From: an uncultured Clostridia bacterium
GTDB lineage: Bacteria; Bacillota; Clostridia; Christensenellales; Aristaeellaceae
Length of the DNA: 64,000 bases
Direction of reading: 5' to 3'
Assembly: GCA_946414315.1 (NCBI GenBank)
Contig: CAMKNZ010000008.1
Span: 22,954-86,953 of the forward strand
The translations under genes were made by a program, and so were the position numbers. The notes beneath the pieces were generated by a model, which did not search any database, had not been told where the DNA came from, and saw nothing but the letters and a program-made list of their open reading frames with translations. Below, piece after piece: positions 26,221 to 35,469 of the stretch (its first letter is position 1; every line of letters begins with the position of its first letter).

Positions 26221-27735
26221 ATGAGCCACACCTACGAGAAACTGTCCGGAAACAAAGCGAAGCTGACCTTCACGATCCCCGCGGAGCAGTTTGACGAAGC
26301 AATGCAGCAGGCATTCCTGAAGCTGCGCAAGCGGATTAACGTGCCGGGTTTCCGGAAGGGCAAGGCTCCGAGAAAGATGATCGAAACGCTGTACGGCGAG
26401 AGCATCTTCTATGACGACGCTTTTGAGATCGTTTTCCCGGACGCGTACCGCGCGGCCGTGGAAGAATATGATCTGAAGCCTGTGGACCAGCCCCAGATCG
26501 ACCTGGATGAGATCGGTGCCGGCCAGGACCTGAAATTCCATCTGGAAGTGTTTGTCCGCCCCGACGTGACGCTGGGCGACTATAAGGGGCTGGCGGTTGA
26601 GACCGAGATCCAGAAGCTGACGGATGAGATGGTTAACGCCCGGATCGAGGAAGATCGTAAAAAGGCCAGCCGTACCATCGACGTGGACGACCGTCCCGTT
26701 GAAGAAGGTGACACTGTAAACCTGGATTACGCCGGTTCCGTTGACGGCGTTGCTTTCGCCGGCGGCACCGCCCAGGGACAGACCCTGACCATCGGCAGCC
26801 ATCAGTTCATCCCCGGATTCGAAGAACAGATGGTCGGCATGCAGATCGGTGAGGAAAAAGACCTGAACGTCAAATTCCCCGACGAGTATCATGCTGAAGA
26901 GCTCAAGGGCAAGGACGCCGTGTTCCATGTAAAGGTGAACGGCATCCAGAAGACCGAAGTGCCGGAGCTGGACGACGATTTTGCCGCAGACATCAGCGAA
27001 TTCGATACCTTCAAGGCCTATAAGGACAACATCGTCAAGGAACTGACCGACCGCATCAACAAGAACAACGACGTCGCTGCGGAGAACGCGCTGGTTGAGA
27101 AGGCCGCGGAGAACGCCCAGATCGATATTCCGGAATCCATGATCGATGACCAGGCCGAGTATATGGTCCGCGAGATGGCGATGCGGATGAGCTACCAGGG
27201 ACTGCGGATGGAAGACTACCTGAAGTACACCGGCCAGACGATGGACGGTGTGAAGCAGATGTACAAGCCCGAAGCTGAAAAGCGCGTCCGCATCGAACTG
27301 GTGATCGAAGCGATCCGTAAGGCCGAGAAGATCGAGCCCACCGAAGCAGACATCGAAAAGGCCATCGCGGAGCAGGCTGAACAGATGGGTCAGGAAGTGG
27401 AAACCTTCAAGAAGAACCTGACGGAAGAACAGAAGGGTTACCTGAAGGATAACGCCGCGATCCGCCTGGTTCTGGACCTGCTGAAGAAGGACGCCAAGAT
27501 CACGGAGAAGAAGGCGGAGGAAGCGGAAGACAAGAAACCCGCGAAGAAGCCTGCCGCCAAGAAGACGGCGAAGAAGGCCGACTCAGAAGAAGCTGCCGCG
27601 GAAGAAAAGCCCGCGAAGAAGCCCGCCGCCAAAAAGACCGTGAAGAAGGCTGACGCGGAAGAAACCCCTGCGGAAGAAAAACCCGCCAAGAAACCCGCCG
27701 CCAAAAAGACGGCAAAGAAGACAGACGCTGAGTAA
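26221..27735 (+). CDS. tig: Trigger factor with Lys/Ala-rich C-terminal extension
   Basis: 504 residues against a usual 430 or so. Domain order: ribosome-binding domain (about 1-115) with the signature NVPGFRKGKAPRKMIE, FKBP-type prolyl isomerase (about 155-240, DTVNLDYAGSVDG and HQFIPGFEEQMVGM), then the helical chaperone domain to about 420. Trigger factor holds nascent chains at the ribosome exit. Residues from about 425 are three repeats of an EEKPAKKPAAKKTAKKADAE-like unit, resembling histone H1 tails; this is not part of the normal fold and may bind nucleic acid or ribosomal RNA (inference). Position before clpP-clpX is the common tig-clpPX order. AGGAGGAAAG precedes ATG 26221. Confidence 0.96.
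   Translation: MSHTYEKLSGNKAKLTFTIPAEQFDEAMQQAFLKLRKRINVPGFRKGKAPRKMIETLYGESIFYDDAFEIVFPDAYRAAVEEYDLKPVDQPQIDLDEIGAGQDLKFHLEVFVRPDVTLGDYKGLAVETEIQKLTDEMVNARIEEDRKKASRTIDVDDRPVEEGDTVNLDYAGSVDGVAFAGGTAQGQTLTIGSHQFIPGFEEQMVGMQIGEEKDLNVKFPDEYHAEELKGKDAVFHVKVNGIQKTEVPELDDDFAADISEFDTFKAYKDNIVKELTDRINKNNDVAAENALVEKAAENAQIDIPESMIDDQAEYMVREMAMRMSYQGLRMEDYLKYTGQTMDGVKQMYKPEAEKRVRIELVIEAIRKAEKIEPTEADIEKAIAEQAEQMGQEVETFKKNLTEEQKGYLKDNAAIRLVLDLLKKDAKITEKKAEEAEDKKPAKKPAAKKTAKKADSEEAAAEEKPAKKPAAKKTVKKADAEETPAEEKPAKKPAAKKTAKKTDAE
27535..27733 (+). repeat. Imperfect in-frame tandem repeat encoding the Lys/Ala/Glu tail of trigger factor
   Basis: Three copies of about 72 bases, each encoding a KPAKKPAAKKTxKKxD-like unit; the last is truncated by the stop codon. 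Synonymous differences between copies indicate selection on the protein rather than a very recent duplication. Confidence 0.85.
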
Positions 27736-27747
27736 CATTCACTGTAC

Positions 27748-27771
27748 GGCGGCCCGGCCGGGCCGCCTTTT
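27748..27771 (+). terminator. GC-rich hairpin between tig and clpP
   Basis: A perfect 20-base palindrome of G and C (27748-27767) followed by only four T. It probably gives partial termination, lowering clpP expression relative to tig, as no separate clpP promoter is obvious. Confidence 0.7.
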
Positions 27772-27792
27772 CAGTCAAAAGGAGGAACCGAT

Positions 27793-28389
27793 ATGCCGCT
27801 TATTCCGATGGTCATTGAACAGACGAACAGGGGAGAACGTTCCTACGACATTTATTCCCGCCTGCTGAAAGACCGGATCGTCTTTCTCGGCGGAGAGATC
27901 ACAGACGACACGGCCAACCTGGTGGTGGCGCAGCTGCTGTTCCTGGAGATGGAAGACCCGGACAGCGACATCAGCCTGTACATCAACAGCCCTGGCGGAT
28001 CCGTGACTGCCGGCATGGCGATTTACGACACGATGAAATACATCAAGCCGCAGGTTCGCACAGTATGCGTCGGCATGGCCGCGAGCATGGGCGCATTCCT
28101 GCTGATGGCCGGCGAGAAAGGCAAGCGCCTTGCACTGCCGAATGCCGAAGTGATGATCCACCAGCCGCTGGGCGGCGCCCAGGGGCAGGCGACAGACGTG
28201 GCAATCCGCGCCGAATGGCTGATGAAGACCAAGAAAAAGATGACCGCCATGATGGCGGAGATGACCGGCCAGCCCCTGAAAAAGGTTCAGGCGGACGTGG
28301 AACGGGACTATTTCATGAGCGCTGAGGAAGCGCTGGATTACCACATTATCGACGAGATTTATCAGCCGCGGGACAAGCAGAAGAAGTGA
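27793..28389 (+). CDS. clpP: ATP-dependent Clp protease proteolytic subunit
   Basis: 198 residues, typical length. Serine peptidase that forms a double heptameric ring and degrades substrates fed by ClpX. The catalytic Ser is in [11 protein letters not shown], the His in [10 protein letters not shown], and the Asp lies in the [14 protein letters not shown] segment. [11 protein letters not shown] forms the oxyanion region. It is followed after nine bases by clpX. The ribosome site is AAAGGAGG. Confidence 0.98.
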   Translation: MPLIPMVIEQTNRGERSYDIYSRLLKDRIVFLGGEITDDTANLVVAQLLFLEMEDPDSDISLYINSPGGSVTAGMAIYDTMKYIKPQVRTVCVGMAASMGAFLLMAGEKGKRLALPNAEVMIHQPLGGAQGQATDVAIRAEWLMKTKKKMTAMMAEMTGQPLKKVQADVERDYFMSAEEALDYHIIDEIYQPRDKQKK

Positions 28390-28398
28390 GGATAAAGC

Positions 28399-29694
28399 AT
28401 GGCTAACAATTACGGCAGACAGACACCACGGTGCTCCTTCTGCGGAAAAGAGCAGCGCATGGTGAGCCGGCTGGTCGCCGGCCCGAACGTCTATATCTGC
28501 AACGAATGCATCGCACTGTGCAACGAGATCCTGAACGACGAGGAATTTCTGTCTGAAGACGGCGCCCAGGAGCAGATCGGCCCGGTAAAGCTTCCTTCTC
28601 CCGCGGAGATGAAAAAGACACTGGACGAATACGTCATCGGCCAGGAAAGGGCCAAGCGCGCACTGAGCGTCGCGGTTTACAACCACTATAAACGCATCAA
28701 CCGGAAAACGAAACGGAACGATGTGGAGATCCAGAAGAGCAATATCCTGCTGCTGGGACCGACCGGCAGCGGCAAAACCTATCTGGCCCAGACGCTGGCG
28801 AAGATCCTGGAGGTGCCCTTTGCCATTGCCGACGCTACCAGCGTGACCGAGGCGGGATATGTCGGCGACGACGTGGAGACGATCCTGCTGCGGCTGATCC
28901 AGGCTGCGGACTGGGATATCGAAAAGGCCCAGCGCGGCATCGTGTATATCGACGAGATTGACAAGATTGCCCGCAAGGGAGAAAACATGTCCATCACCCG
29001 GGACGTCAGCGGTGAAGGCGTGCAGCAGGCGCTGCTGAAAATCCTGGAGGGAACGGAAGCTGCGGTACCGCCCCAGGGCGGCCGGAAGCATCCTCACCAG
29101 GAAATGGTCCGGATCGACACGACGAATATCCTGTTCATCTGCGGCGGCGCATTTGACGGCCTGGTTCCGATTATCGAGAACCGGATCGGCAAGAAGTCGC
29201 TGGGCTTCGGCGCGGAAATCCAGAGCCAGCGGGATCCAGCCCGTACGGATGCCCTGAAGGACGTGCGGCCGGAAGACCTGACCAAATACGGACTGATCCC
29301 TGAATTTGTCGGCCGCCTGCCTATCGTGGTGACGCTGGAGGGACTGGATGAGGACGCGCTGGTCCGCATCCTGACCGAGCCGAAGAACGCACTGTGCAAG
29401 CAGTACGAAGCTTTGCTGGATATGGACGGCATCCGCCTGACATTTGAGGAGGACGCCATCCGCTCCATCGCCAAACAGGCCATCGACCGCAAATGCGGCG
29501 CCCGCGGCCTGCGCGCGATCATTGAGGACGCGATGCTGGATACGATGTTTGACCTGCCCGGAATGACGGACATCAACGAGTGTGTTATTACGAAGGAAGC
29601 CGTGAACGGCGGAAAGCCGACGCTGATCTCGGGGGTAAGCAAGCGCACATCCAGGAGAGCGGAAAAGAAAAAGGACGAAACAGACGCTTCCTGA
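28399..29694 (+). CDS. clpX: ATP-dependent Clp protease ATP-binding subunit
   Basis: 431 residues, AAA+ unfoldase partner of ClpP. The N-terminal zinc-binding domain has CSFCGK and CNECI; Walker A is GPTGSGKT, Walker [11 protein letters not shown], the sensor region FGAEIQSQ and [10 protein letters not shown]. The ClpP-docking loop region around [12 protein letters not shown] is present. The acidic/Lys-rich tail ends KKKDETDAS. It lies between clpP and lon, giving one protease operon. Confidence 0.98.
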   Translation: MANNYGRQTPRCSFCGKEQRMVSRLVAGPNVYICNECIALCNEILNDEEFLSEDGAQEQIGPVKLPSPAEMKKTLDEYVIGQERAKRALSVAVYNHYKRINRKTKRNDVEIQKSNILLLGPTGSGKTYLAQTLAKILEVPFAIADATSVTEAGYVGDDVETILLRLIQAADWDIEKAQRGIVYIDEIDKIARKGENMSITRDVSGEGVQQALLKILEGTEAAVPPQGGRKHPHQEMVRIDTTNILFICGGAFDGLVPIIENRIGKKSLGFGAEIQSQRDPARTDALKDVRPEDLTKYGLIPEFVGRLPIVVTLEGLDEDALVRILTEPKNALCKQYEALLDMDGIRLTFEEDAIRSIAKQAIDRKCGARGLRAIIEDAMLDTMFDLPGMTDINECVITKEAVNGGKPTLISGVSKRTSRRAEKKKDETDAS

Positions 29695-29712
29695 TAAAAC
29701 AAAGAGGAAAAT

Positions 29713-32019
29713 ATGAAAAAGAACCAGACAATCGAATTGCCTGTGCTGCCTTTACGGGGCCTGATGCTCTTTCCGAACATGGTCCTGCATTTTGACGTGG
29801 GCAGAAAGAAGTCCCTGGCCGCACTGGAACAGGGTATGATGGACCAGCAGAAGGTCTTCCTGATCAGCCAGAAAAACGACGATACGGAAGATCCCGGATG
29901 GAAGGATCTGTGCAAGGTCGGGACCATCGCGGAGATCAAGCAGGTGATGAACCTGCCCGGGGAAAACATCCGCGTGCTTGTGGAAGGCGCTTCCCGCGGC
30001 ATTATCCAGGAAATGACCGGCGATGACTCGTGCCTGAAGGCCGTGATCAAAATCAGCGAAGACAAGGCTGTCCGGTCGGCGGAAGCGAAAGCGCTGCTGC
30101 GTACCGCACAGGACCTGTTTGAGGAATATGCTCGGACATCCCAGCGGGTCGGGCAGGACACGGTGGAATCGATCCACGCGATCGAGAAGCCCGGAGAGGC
30201 GGCGGACCTGCTGGCAGCCAATGTGCTGACGAAGCGGGAAGACCGGCAGGAGATCCTGGATGAACTGAATCCGGTGACAAGACTGGAAAAGGTCTGTGCG
30301 ATCCTGATGCGCGAGACTGATATGGCGGATACGGAAAAGCAGATCCAGGCCCGGATCCGGAAACAGGTGGAAAAAAACCAGAAAGATTACTATCTGCGCG
30401 AGCAGATCAAGGCGATCCAGACGGAACTCGGCGACGGGGACGAAATGGAGACCTCCGACCTGCGCAAACGGCTGGCTGAGACACCGCTGAACGAAGAAGC
30501 ACGGGCCAAATGCGAAAAGGAACTGGACCGGCTGGCCCGGATGCAGCCGGGCAGCCCGGAAAGCTCCGTGAGCCAGACCTATGTCGAATGGATCCTGGAT
30601 CTTCCCTGGGGCAAAGAGACGGAAGACAACCTGGACCTGAACAGGGCAAGGGAGATCCTGAACCGGGACCATTACGGCCTGGATGATGTGAAGGAACGGA
30701 TCATTGAGTATCTTGCCGTGCTGCAGATGAAAAAGGACATGAAAGGCCCGATCCTCTGCTTTGTGGGACCGCCCGGTGTCGGCAAGACCAGTATTGTGAA
30801 GGCAATTGCCGAAGCGGTGGGCCGGAAGTTTGTCCAGGTCAGCCTGGGCGGTGTACGGGATGAAGCGGAGATCCGCGGCCACCGCCGGACCTATATCGGC
30901 TCCATTCCCGGGCGGATCATTTCCGGCATGAAACAGGCAGGGACATGCAATCCCGTATTCCTGTTTGACGAGATCGACAAGATGAGCGGTGATTTCCGGG
31001 GAGACCCGGCTTCCGCCATGCTGGAAGTGCTGGATTCCGAACAGAACCACGCATTCCGGGATCACTACCTGGAGCTTCCTTTTGACCTGAGCAAGGTCAT
31101 GTTCATCACCACCGCCAATAATATGGAAACAATTCCCGCTCCGCTGCTGGACCGGATGGAATTGATTGAAGTGCCCAGCTATACGGAAGAGGAAAAACTC
31201 CAGATCCTGAAGCGGCACCTGCTGCCCAAGCAGATCAGGGAACACGGGATGAAACCGAATGCCCTGAAAGCCGGCGATGAGGTCCTGAAGCGGATGATCG
31301 AGGATTACACCCGGGAGGCAGGCGTACGGACGCTGGAACGGACGGCGGCCAAACTGTGCCGCAAGGCTGCAGTACGGATGCTGGACCAGGGGAAACGATC
31401 CATGACCGTGACGCGGAAAGGGCTGCAGGAAATGCTTGGCGCGCCGCGCTATCTGCGCGAGCCCCCGGAGAAGGAACCACGGGTAGGCGTTGTGAACGGA
31501 CTGGCCTATACTTCTGTAGGCGGCGAACTGCTTGAAGTGGAATGCACCACGATGAGCGGCAAGGGAACGCTGAAGCTGACGGGCCAGCTGGGCGACGTGA
31601 TGAAGGAATCCGCGGAAGCGGCGTTCAGCTGGGTCCGCGCCCACAGCGAAGAACTGGGCCTGCAGAAAGATTTCTACCAGGGAATCGATATCCATATCCA
31701 TGTGCCGGAAGGCGCGGTGCCCAAAGACGGACCGTCCGCAGGTGTGACCATGACGACGGCGCTGGTCAGCGCGCTGACCGGGAAACCGGTGCGCCAGGAC
31801 GTCGCCATGACCGGTGAAGTGACCCTGAGGGGACGTGTGCTGCCCATCGGCGGACTGAAGGAGAAGACCCTGGCGGCGTACCGCGCCGGGATGCGTACGC
31901 TGGTTATTCCGGAAGAAAACCGGAAGGATCTGGAGAAGATCCCGGAACACGTCCTGGCACAGTTCAGGATCGTTGAGGTCAAAGATGTGAAGGAAGTGCT
32001 GAAGACAGCGCTGATTTAA
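29713..32019 (+). CDS. lon: ATP-dependent protease La (LonA type)
   Basis: 768 residues. Order: LAN substrate-binding domain (about 1-200, [19 protein letters not shown]), helical linker, AAA+ module with Walker [10 protein letters not shown] and Walker [10 protein letters not shown], then the Ser-Lys protease domain with catalytic Ser in [14 protein letters not shown] and Lys in [11 protein letters not shown]. Lon degrades misfolded and short-lived regulatory proteins in the cytoplasm. The N-terminal domain marks LonA rather than the LonB found beside it in spore formers. It sits 18 bases after clpX and 23 before engB. Confidence 0.98.
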   Translation: MKKNQTIELPVLPLRGLMLFPNMVLHFDVGRKKSLAALEQGMMDQQKVFLISQKNDDTEDPGWKDLCKVGTIAEIKQVMNLPGENIRVLVEGASRGIIQEMTGDDSCLKAVIKISEDKAVRSAEAKALLRTAQDLFEEYARTSQRVGQDTVESIHAIEKPGEAADLLAANVLTKREDRQEILDELNPVTRLEKVCAILMRETDMADTEKQIQARIRKQVEKNQKDYYLREQIKAIQTELGDGDEMETSDLRKRLAETPLNEEARAKCEKELDRLARMQPGSPESSVSQTYVEWILDLPWGKETEDNLDLNRAREILNRDHYGLDDVKERIIEYLAVLQMKKDMKGPILCFVGPPGVGKTSIVKAIAEAVGRKFVQVSLGGVRDEAEIRGHRRTYIGSIPGRIISGMKQAGTCNPVFLFDEIDKMSGDFRGDPASAMLEVLDSEQNHAFRDHYLELPFDLSKVMFITTANNMETIPAPLLDRMELIEVPSYTEEEKLQILKRHLLPKQIREHGMKPNALKAGDEVLKRMIEDYTREAGVRTLERTAAKLCRKAAVRMLDQGKRSMTVTRKGLQEMLGAPRYLREPPEKEPRVGVVNGLAYTSVGGELLEVECTTMSGKGTLKLTGQLGDVMKESAEAAFSWVRAHSEELGLQKDFYQGIDIHIHVPEGAVPKDGPSAGVTMTTALVSALTGKPVRQDVAMTGEVTLRGRVLPIGGLKEKTLAAYRAGMRTLVIPEENRKDLEKIPEHVLAQFRIVEVKDVKEVLKTALI

Positions 32020-32042
32020 TACCGGAAGGAGGGGCAGGAGAA

Positions 32043-32639
32043 ATGATGGAGATCAAAAGCGCGGAGTTCGTAACGTCTATGGCGGATTACGGGCCGTTTA
32101 CGGGAAAGGGCCTGCCCCAGATTGCGGTGGCAGGAAAGAGCAACGTCGGGAAAAGCACCCTGATCAACCGGCTGTGCCGGCGGAACAAGCTGGCCCGTAC
32201 CAGCTCCACTCCCGGTAAAACCCGGCTGCTGAACGTATTCCTGCTGAACGGAGAATTCCATCTGGTCGACCTGCCCGGATACGGGTTTGCAAAGGTCGAC
32301 AAGCAGGAAAAGCAGCGCTGGGGCAAAATGATGCAGGACTATTTCGCCAAAGCGGACGAACTCCGGCATGTGCTCTGCCTGGTGGATATACGCCATGAGC
32401 CGACGGAAGACGACAAACAGATGAACCGGTTTCTGCGGGAAACGGAAATTCCTTTCACCGTGATCGCGACCAAGGCGGACAAGATCAGCCGCGGCGCAAG
32501 AAGCAAATACCTGGCGCCGATCTGCCGAGCCCTGAGCGTGCAGCCCTGGGAGATCATCTGCTTCAGCGGCGAAGACGGAACGGGCAGGGACGATCTGCTG
32601 AAGCTGCTGGACGGGATCCTACACCCGGCAGAAGCATAA
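32043..32639 (+). CDS. engB: Ribosome biogenesis GTP-binding protein EngB/YsxC
   Basis: 198 residues, TRAFAC GTPase required for large-subunit maturation. G1 is AGKSNVGKSTLIN, the switch region ARTSSTPGKTR, G3 DLPGYGFAKV, G4 ATKADK and G5 FSGEDGTG. The gene follows lon exactly as ysxC follows lonA in Bacillus, which supports the call. AAGGAGG precedes the start; ATG 32046 is an alternative three bases on. Confidence 0.97.
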   Translation: MMEIKSAEFVTSMADYGPFTGKGLPQIAVAGKSNVGKSTLINRLCRRNKLARTSSTPGKTRLLNVFLLNGEFHLVDLPGYGFAKVDKQEKQRWGKMMQDYFAKADELRHVLCLVDIRHEPTEDDKQMNRFLRETEIPFTVIATKADKISRGARSKYLAPICRALSVQPWEIICFSGEDGTGRDDLLKLLDGILHPAEA

Positions 32640-32674
32640 GTTTTGCTTTTTTTCCAAAAGACAGTTTTTTCCTA

Positions 32675-32703
32675 TTGCATACAGGAACCTTCGGGAGTAT
32701 AAT
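32675..32703 (+). promoter_or_regulatory. Sigma-A promoter of the zinc-ribbon gene
   Basis: TTGCAT (32675-32680), 17-base spacer, perfect TATAAT (32698-32703). Transcription would begin near 32710, leaving a leader of about 170 bases. Confidence 0.85.
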
Positions 32704-32709
32704 CCATGT

Positions 32710-32880
32710 CCGTGGATCACGGGACGCATTTGGCGCAAAAGTGGAGGAGAACTCCACAAAAGTGGAAGGAGAGGGGCAAAAATTCCCCTTATTTCACATG
32801 CAAGTGTTGAAAAAAGTGTCATTTGTGCCACTGATGAACGAGAGAGTGGGAAAAACTCCCAAATCAAGGAGGAAAAGCCA
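32710..32880 (+). promoter_or_regulatory. Structured leader with AAAAGTGG repeats upstream of the zinc-ribbon gene
   Basis: No gene is visible here. Hairpins: CCGTG-GAT-CACGG (32710-32722), GTGGAG-GAGAA-CTCCAC (32741-32757), an AGGGG/CCCCT stem with A-rich loop (32772-32789), and a GGG/CCC pair around AAAAA (32848-32860). AAAAGTGGA occurs at 32737-32745 and 32758-32766, 21 bases apart, with weaker AAAGTGT and GAGTGGG copies near 32813 and 32845. The repeats resemble MraZ boxes, and mraZ is 1.5 kb away. Confidence 0.55.
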
Positions 32881-33297
32881 ATGAATCTGGTCAAATGTCC
32901 CCGCTGCGACCTGAACTATATCCGGGAAGATGAAAAGTACTGCAAAGTTTGCCTGCAGGAAATGAAAGGGGAATCCCGCTCAGAAGAGATCGAGCTTTGC
33001 AGCATCTGCAACGAGGAACCTGCCCTGCCGGGCAAGGACGTCTGCCTGTTCTGCCTGCGTGAGATGAACAAGAGCAACAGCACGGAAGAGAACGAGCCCG
33101 ACACGGAAAATGAAAACGTCGACACTTCCACCATCGGAGATATGGACGACGTGAGCGGCATGGACGAGATTATTCCCGAAGTGGAAGAGGAAGAGACGGA
33201 CGAGTTCGAAGAGATCGACCAGGAAATGAGTCTGGAAGACGTCCGGGAAGACGAAGAAAGGGACGCGGAAGACGACGAAGAAGACGAAGAAGTCTGA
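32881..33297 (+). CDS. Zinc-ribbon protein with acidic tail, function unknown
   Basis: 138 residues. Two zinc-ribbon-like modules occupy the first half: CPRCDLNYI with YCKVC (about residues 6-23), and CSICNEEPAL with CLFC (about 40-59). From about residue 65 the protein is overwhelmingly Glu and Asp, ending EDDEEDEEV. It should be cytoplasmic and could bind nucleic acid or a basic partner; similar two-ribbon acidic proteins occur in related Clostridia without a known role. AAGGAGG precedes the start. The strong promoter and long structured leader suggest regulated expression. Confidence 0.8.
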   Translation: MNLVKCPRCDLNYIREDEKYCKVCLQEMKGESRSEEIELCSICNEEPALPGKDVCLFCLREMNKSNSTEENEPDTENENVDTSTIGDMDDVSGMDEIIPEVEEEETDEFEEIDQEMSLEDVREDEERDAEDDEEDEEV

Positions 33298-33332
33298 CCG
33301 ATCCGATTCCGTTTGACTGACAAGGAGAGATT

Positions 33333-34031
33333 ATGAGCCTGTTTGCCATCGGGGACCTGCACATGTCCGGGGGAGACGATAAGCCCATGGACGTGTTCGG
33401 GCCCCAGTGGGACAGGCATTTTTTTCATATCCGGGAGAATTGGCAGCAGCTGGTTACAGCGGAGGACACGGTGCTGATCCCGGGAGACATCAGCTGGGCG
33501 ATGCAACTGGAGGCGGCACGGGTGGACCTGGAAGAGATCGGACAGCTGCCGGGGAAAAAGATTCTGTGCAAGGGGAACCATGATTACTGGTGGAATTCCA
33601 TCAGCCAGGTCCGCGCAGCACTGCCGGCCGGAATGACAGCCCTGCAGCATAACGCGGCAGACCTGGGTGACGCAGTGGTCTGCGCGACCCGGGGATGGAT
33701 GATTCCCACAAAAGAAACGCCGCTGAGCGAACAGGATGAAAAGATCTGCAAACGGGAAGCCGAACGCCTGCGCCTGGCGCTGGAAGACGCGGCGGCACGG
33801 GCGAAAGGAAGGCCCCTGATCGTGATGACCCATTATCCGCCACTGCTGGCGGGAGAAACGGATACAATCTTTACGAAACTGCTGGAAGCATACGGCGTAC
33901 ACACGGCGGTATACGGCCATCTTCACGGGGCCGGAATCCAGAGCGGCTTCACGGGAGAATGCCGCGGTGTCCGGTATCACCTGGTCTCCTGTGACAGCAT
34001 CGGGTTCAGCCCGATCAAAATATACCCGTAA
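33333..34031 (+). CDS. Cytoplasmic metallophosphoesterase
   Basis: 232 residues. All calcineurin-fold metal motifs are present: FAIGDLHMSG, IPGDISWAM, CKGNHDYWW, MTHYPPLL and YGHLHG. Unlike the gene at 21593 the first motif D-x-H is intact. No signal peptide. The family includes phosphodiesterases of unknown substrate in Firmicutes. It lies 35 bases after the zinc-ribbon gene and ends at a terminator, so both may share one transcript. Confidence 0.88.
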   Translation: MSLFAIGDLHMSGGDDKPMDVFGPQWDRHFFHIRENWQQLVTAEDTVLIPGDISWAMQLEAARVDLEEIGQLPGKKILCKGNHDYWWNSISQVRAALPAGMTALQHNAADLGDAVVCATRGWMIPTKETPLSEQDEKICKREAERLRLALEDAAARAKGRPLIVMTHYPPLLAGETDTIFTKLLEAYGVHTAVYGHLHGAGIQSGFTGECRGVRYHLVSCDSIGFSPIKIYP

Positions 34032-34060
34032 AAAAATTAATTTTTTGAAACATTTAAAAC

Positions 34061-34097
34061 AGCGGGCAGGTCCTGAAACGGGGCCTGCCCGCTTTTA
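34061..34097 (+). terminator. Terminator before the division cluster
   Basis: A 12-bp stem with one G-T wobble (GCGGGCAGGTCC pairing with the segment ending GCCTGCCCGC at 34091), followed by TTTTATAT. Confidence 0.9.
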
Positions 34098-34229
34098 TAT
34101 ACAAAATATAGAGATTGGCATCCACTAAAACCACAAACAACCCATTATATATTACAAATATATTACAATATTATTATAAATAAGTTAACAAACAAAAGAA
34201 CACCGGCTGCAAACCTTTGAAATCAGGGC

Positions 34230-34318
34230 TTGCAGAGAAAGCATTCTTGTGTTAAATTTGTGGGGAAAAAGGGAAGATCATCCCAAAATCATACATAAAA
34301 GTGGTAGAAAAGGGGGAC
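34230..34318 (+). promoter_or_regulatory. mraZ control region: promoter and candidate MraZ boxes
   Basis: TTGCAG (34230-34235) and TTAAAT (34252-34257) at 16-base spacing. Downstream, AAAAGTGGTAG (34297-34307) and AAAAGGGGGAC (34308-34318) form an 11-bp tandem directly before mraZ, and GTGGGGAAAAAGGG lies at 34260-34273. MraZ is known to repress its own operon through tandem GTGG-type repeats. The stretch 34098-34229 is AT-rich and holds no gene. Confidence 0.6.
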
Positions 34319-34324
34319 GGTGTG

Positions 34325-34849
34325 ATGGACGGCTCGAAAAATGAAACCTCCGTAAACAACGCCGAAACCCCTGAAAAGAACGAAAAACAAAGGGCCAGAA
34401 GGTTCATCGGATCATACAGCCACAGCCTGGACAGCAAGGGAAGGCTGGTGATTCCACAGGGATTCCGGGACAAGCTGGGAGAGACGTTCTGCGTGGCCCC
34501 GTCTTTCGACTTCCGGTCCATCGCCATCTACCCGACGGAAAAGTGGGAAGAGCGGAACGAGACCTATGAAAGACTTGGCAAGCTGAATCCGGCGCTGAAC
34601 CGGTACCTTGAACAGTTTTACGCACTGAGCTTTGACGAACAGACCTGTGACGCGCAGGGGAGAGTGCTCCTGCCGGCCAACATACGGCAGAAGATCCTCC
34701 ACGAAGAACGGGATATGGAGATCACCGGTGCAAACGACCACGTCCGTGTGGCGGCTGTTTCCGACAGCGGTGATATCTGGAATGAATTCAAGAACGAACT
34801 GCCCCAGCTTCTGGAAATGATCGCAGGGCTGGAAGCACCCAAAGAATAA
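34325..34849 (+). CDS. mraZ: Transcriptional regulator of the division/cell wall cluster
   Basis: 174 residues. Two SpoVT/AbrB-type domains are visible: YSHSLDSKGRLVIPQGFRDK and ALSFDEQTCDAQGRVLLPA, with the D-x-K/Q-GR DNA-binding signatures. MraZ is an oligomeric DNA-binding repressor of the dcw genes. A polar N-terminal extension of about 25 residues (SVNNAETPEKNEKQ) and a C-terminal helix make it longer than the usual 145. ATG 34325 lies eight bases after GGGGGA; a GTG just upstream is possible. Unusually, the next gene is not rsmH. Confidence 0.94.
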   Translation: MDGSKNETSVNNAETPEKNEKQRARRFIGSYSHSLDSKGRLVIPQGFRDKLGETFCVAPSFDFRSIAIYPTEKWEERNETYERLGKLNPALNRYLEQFYALSFDEQTCDAQGRVLLPANIRQKILHEERDMEITGANDHVRVAAVSDSGDIWNEFKNELPQLLEMIAGLEAPKE

Positions 34850-34866
34850 AAAGGAGGTGAGCACGA

Positions 34867-35469
34867 ATGACTGAGATGACTGCCAGGGTCAGGAACAGGC
34901 TGCAGGACGGCATGATCAACTGGCAGGAAAGACGGTTTCAACGGGAAGACTTCCGTCAGCAGCAGGCAGACATTCATCGGTCCAGGATGACGTGCTCGGC
35001 CTCTCTTCCATCATTCCATCAGACACAGGACTGGACAGGCGGTTTATCAGCCAGCAACAGGATCCCGGTGATTGAGGAAACGAAGCCCAGGCAACGGCTG
35101 ATCTCATCCGAAGGAATCCGGTGGAGCGCGGCAGTTACGGCGCTGATTATTGTCGGCGTACTGCTGATGGCGTTTCTGGTCGTTGACGTGACAAACATCG
35201 GGGCAGGAGGGAGGACGATCACAAAACTGAACTCCTCCATCCGGGACCTGGAAACAAAGAATGAACGGCTCCAGGCAGAGATTGAACTGCAGGCAGGAAG
35301 CTCCAGCGTCTGTACGGAAGCAGTCAAACTGAACCTGATCTCTTCCAACGGCGCGAGGACCATCAGACTGACGGCTCCGGTCAATGCACAGCTGACATTC
35401 TCAAGTGCTGAAAAAGCTGCTGAGAACGCTGATCTGGAGGGAAGATTGACTTCCAATGCGGGAGACTGA
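34867..35469 (+). CDS. FtsL-like bitopic division protein
   Basis: 200 residues with the topology of FtsL: a long polar cytoplasmic segment (1-83), one transmembrane helix (about 86-108, AAVTALIIVGVLLMAFLVV), and a short extracellular coiled coil (about 112-140, SIRDLETKNERLQAEIELQ). FtsL sequences are poorly conserved, so the call rests on topology and position between mraZ and murE, where ftsL belongs. FtsL joins FtsQ/DivIB and FtsB/DivIC to activate septal synthesis. The 83-residue cytoplasmic part is longer than usual. The ribosome site AAAGGAGGTGAGC is near perfect. Confidence 0.7.
   Translation: MTEMTARVRNRLQDGMINWQERRFQREDFRQQQADIHRSRMTCSASLPSFHQTQDWTGGLSASNRIPVIEETKPRQRLISSEGIRWSAAVTALIIVGVLLMAFLVVDVTNIGAGGRTITKLNSSIRDLETKNERLQAEIELQAGSSSVCTEAVKLNLISSNGARTIRLTAPVNAQLTFSSAEKAAENADLEGRLTSNAGD

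Noticed and set aside
27535..27733. CRISPR-like or satellite repeat
   Set aside because: The repeats are in-frame, diverged and inside the trigger factor gene; there are no spacers.
32675..32884. 69-codon frame upstream of the zinc-ribbon gene
   Set aside because: It begins inside the -35 box of a consensus promoter and runs through the hairpin leader; there is no ribosome site and no protein-like composition.
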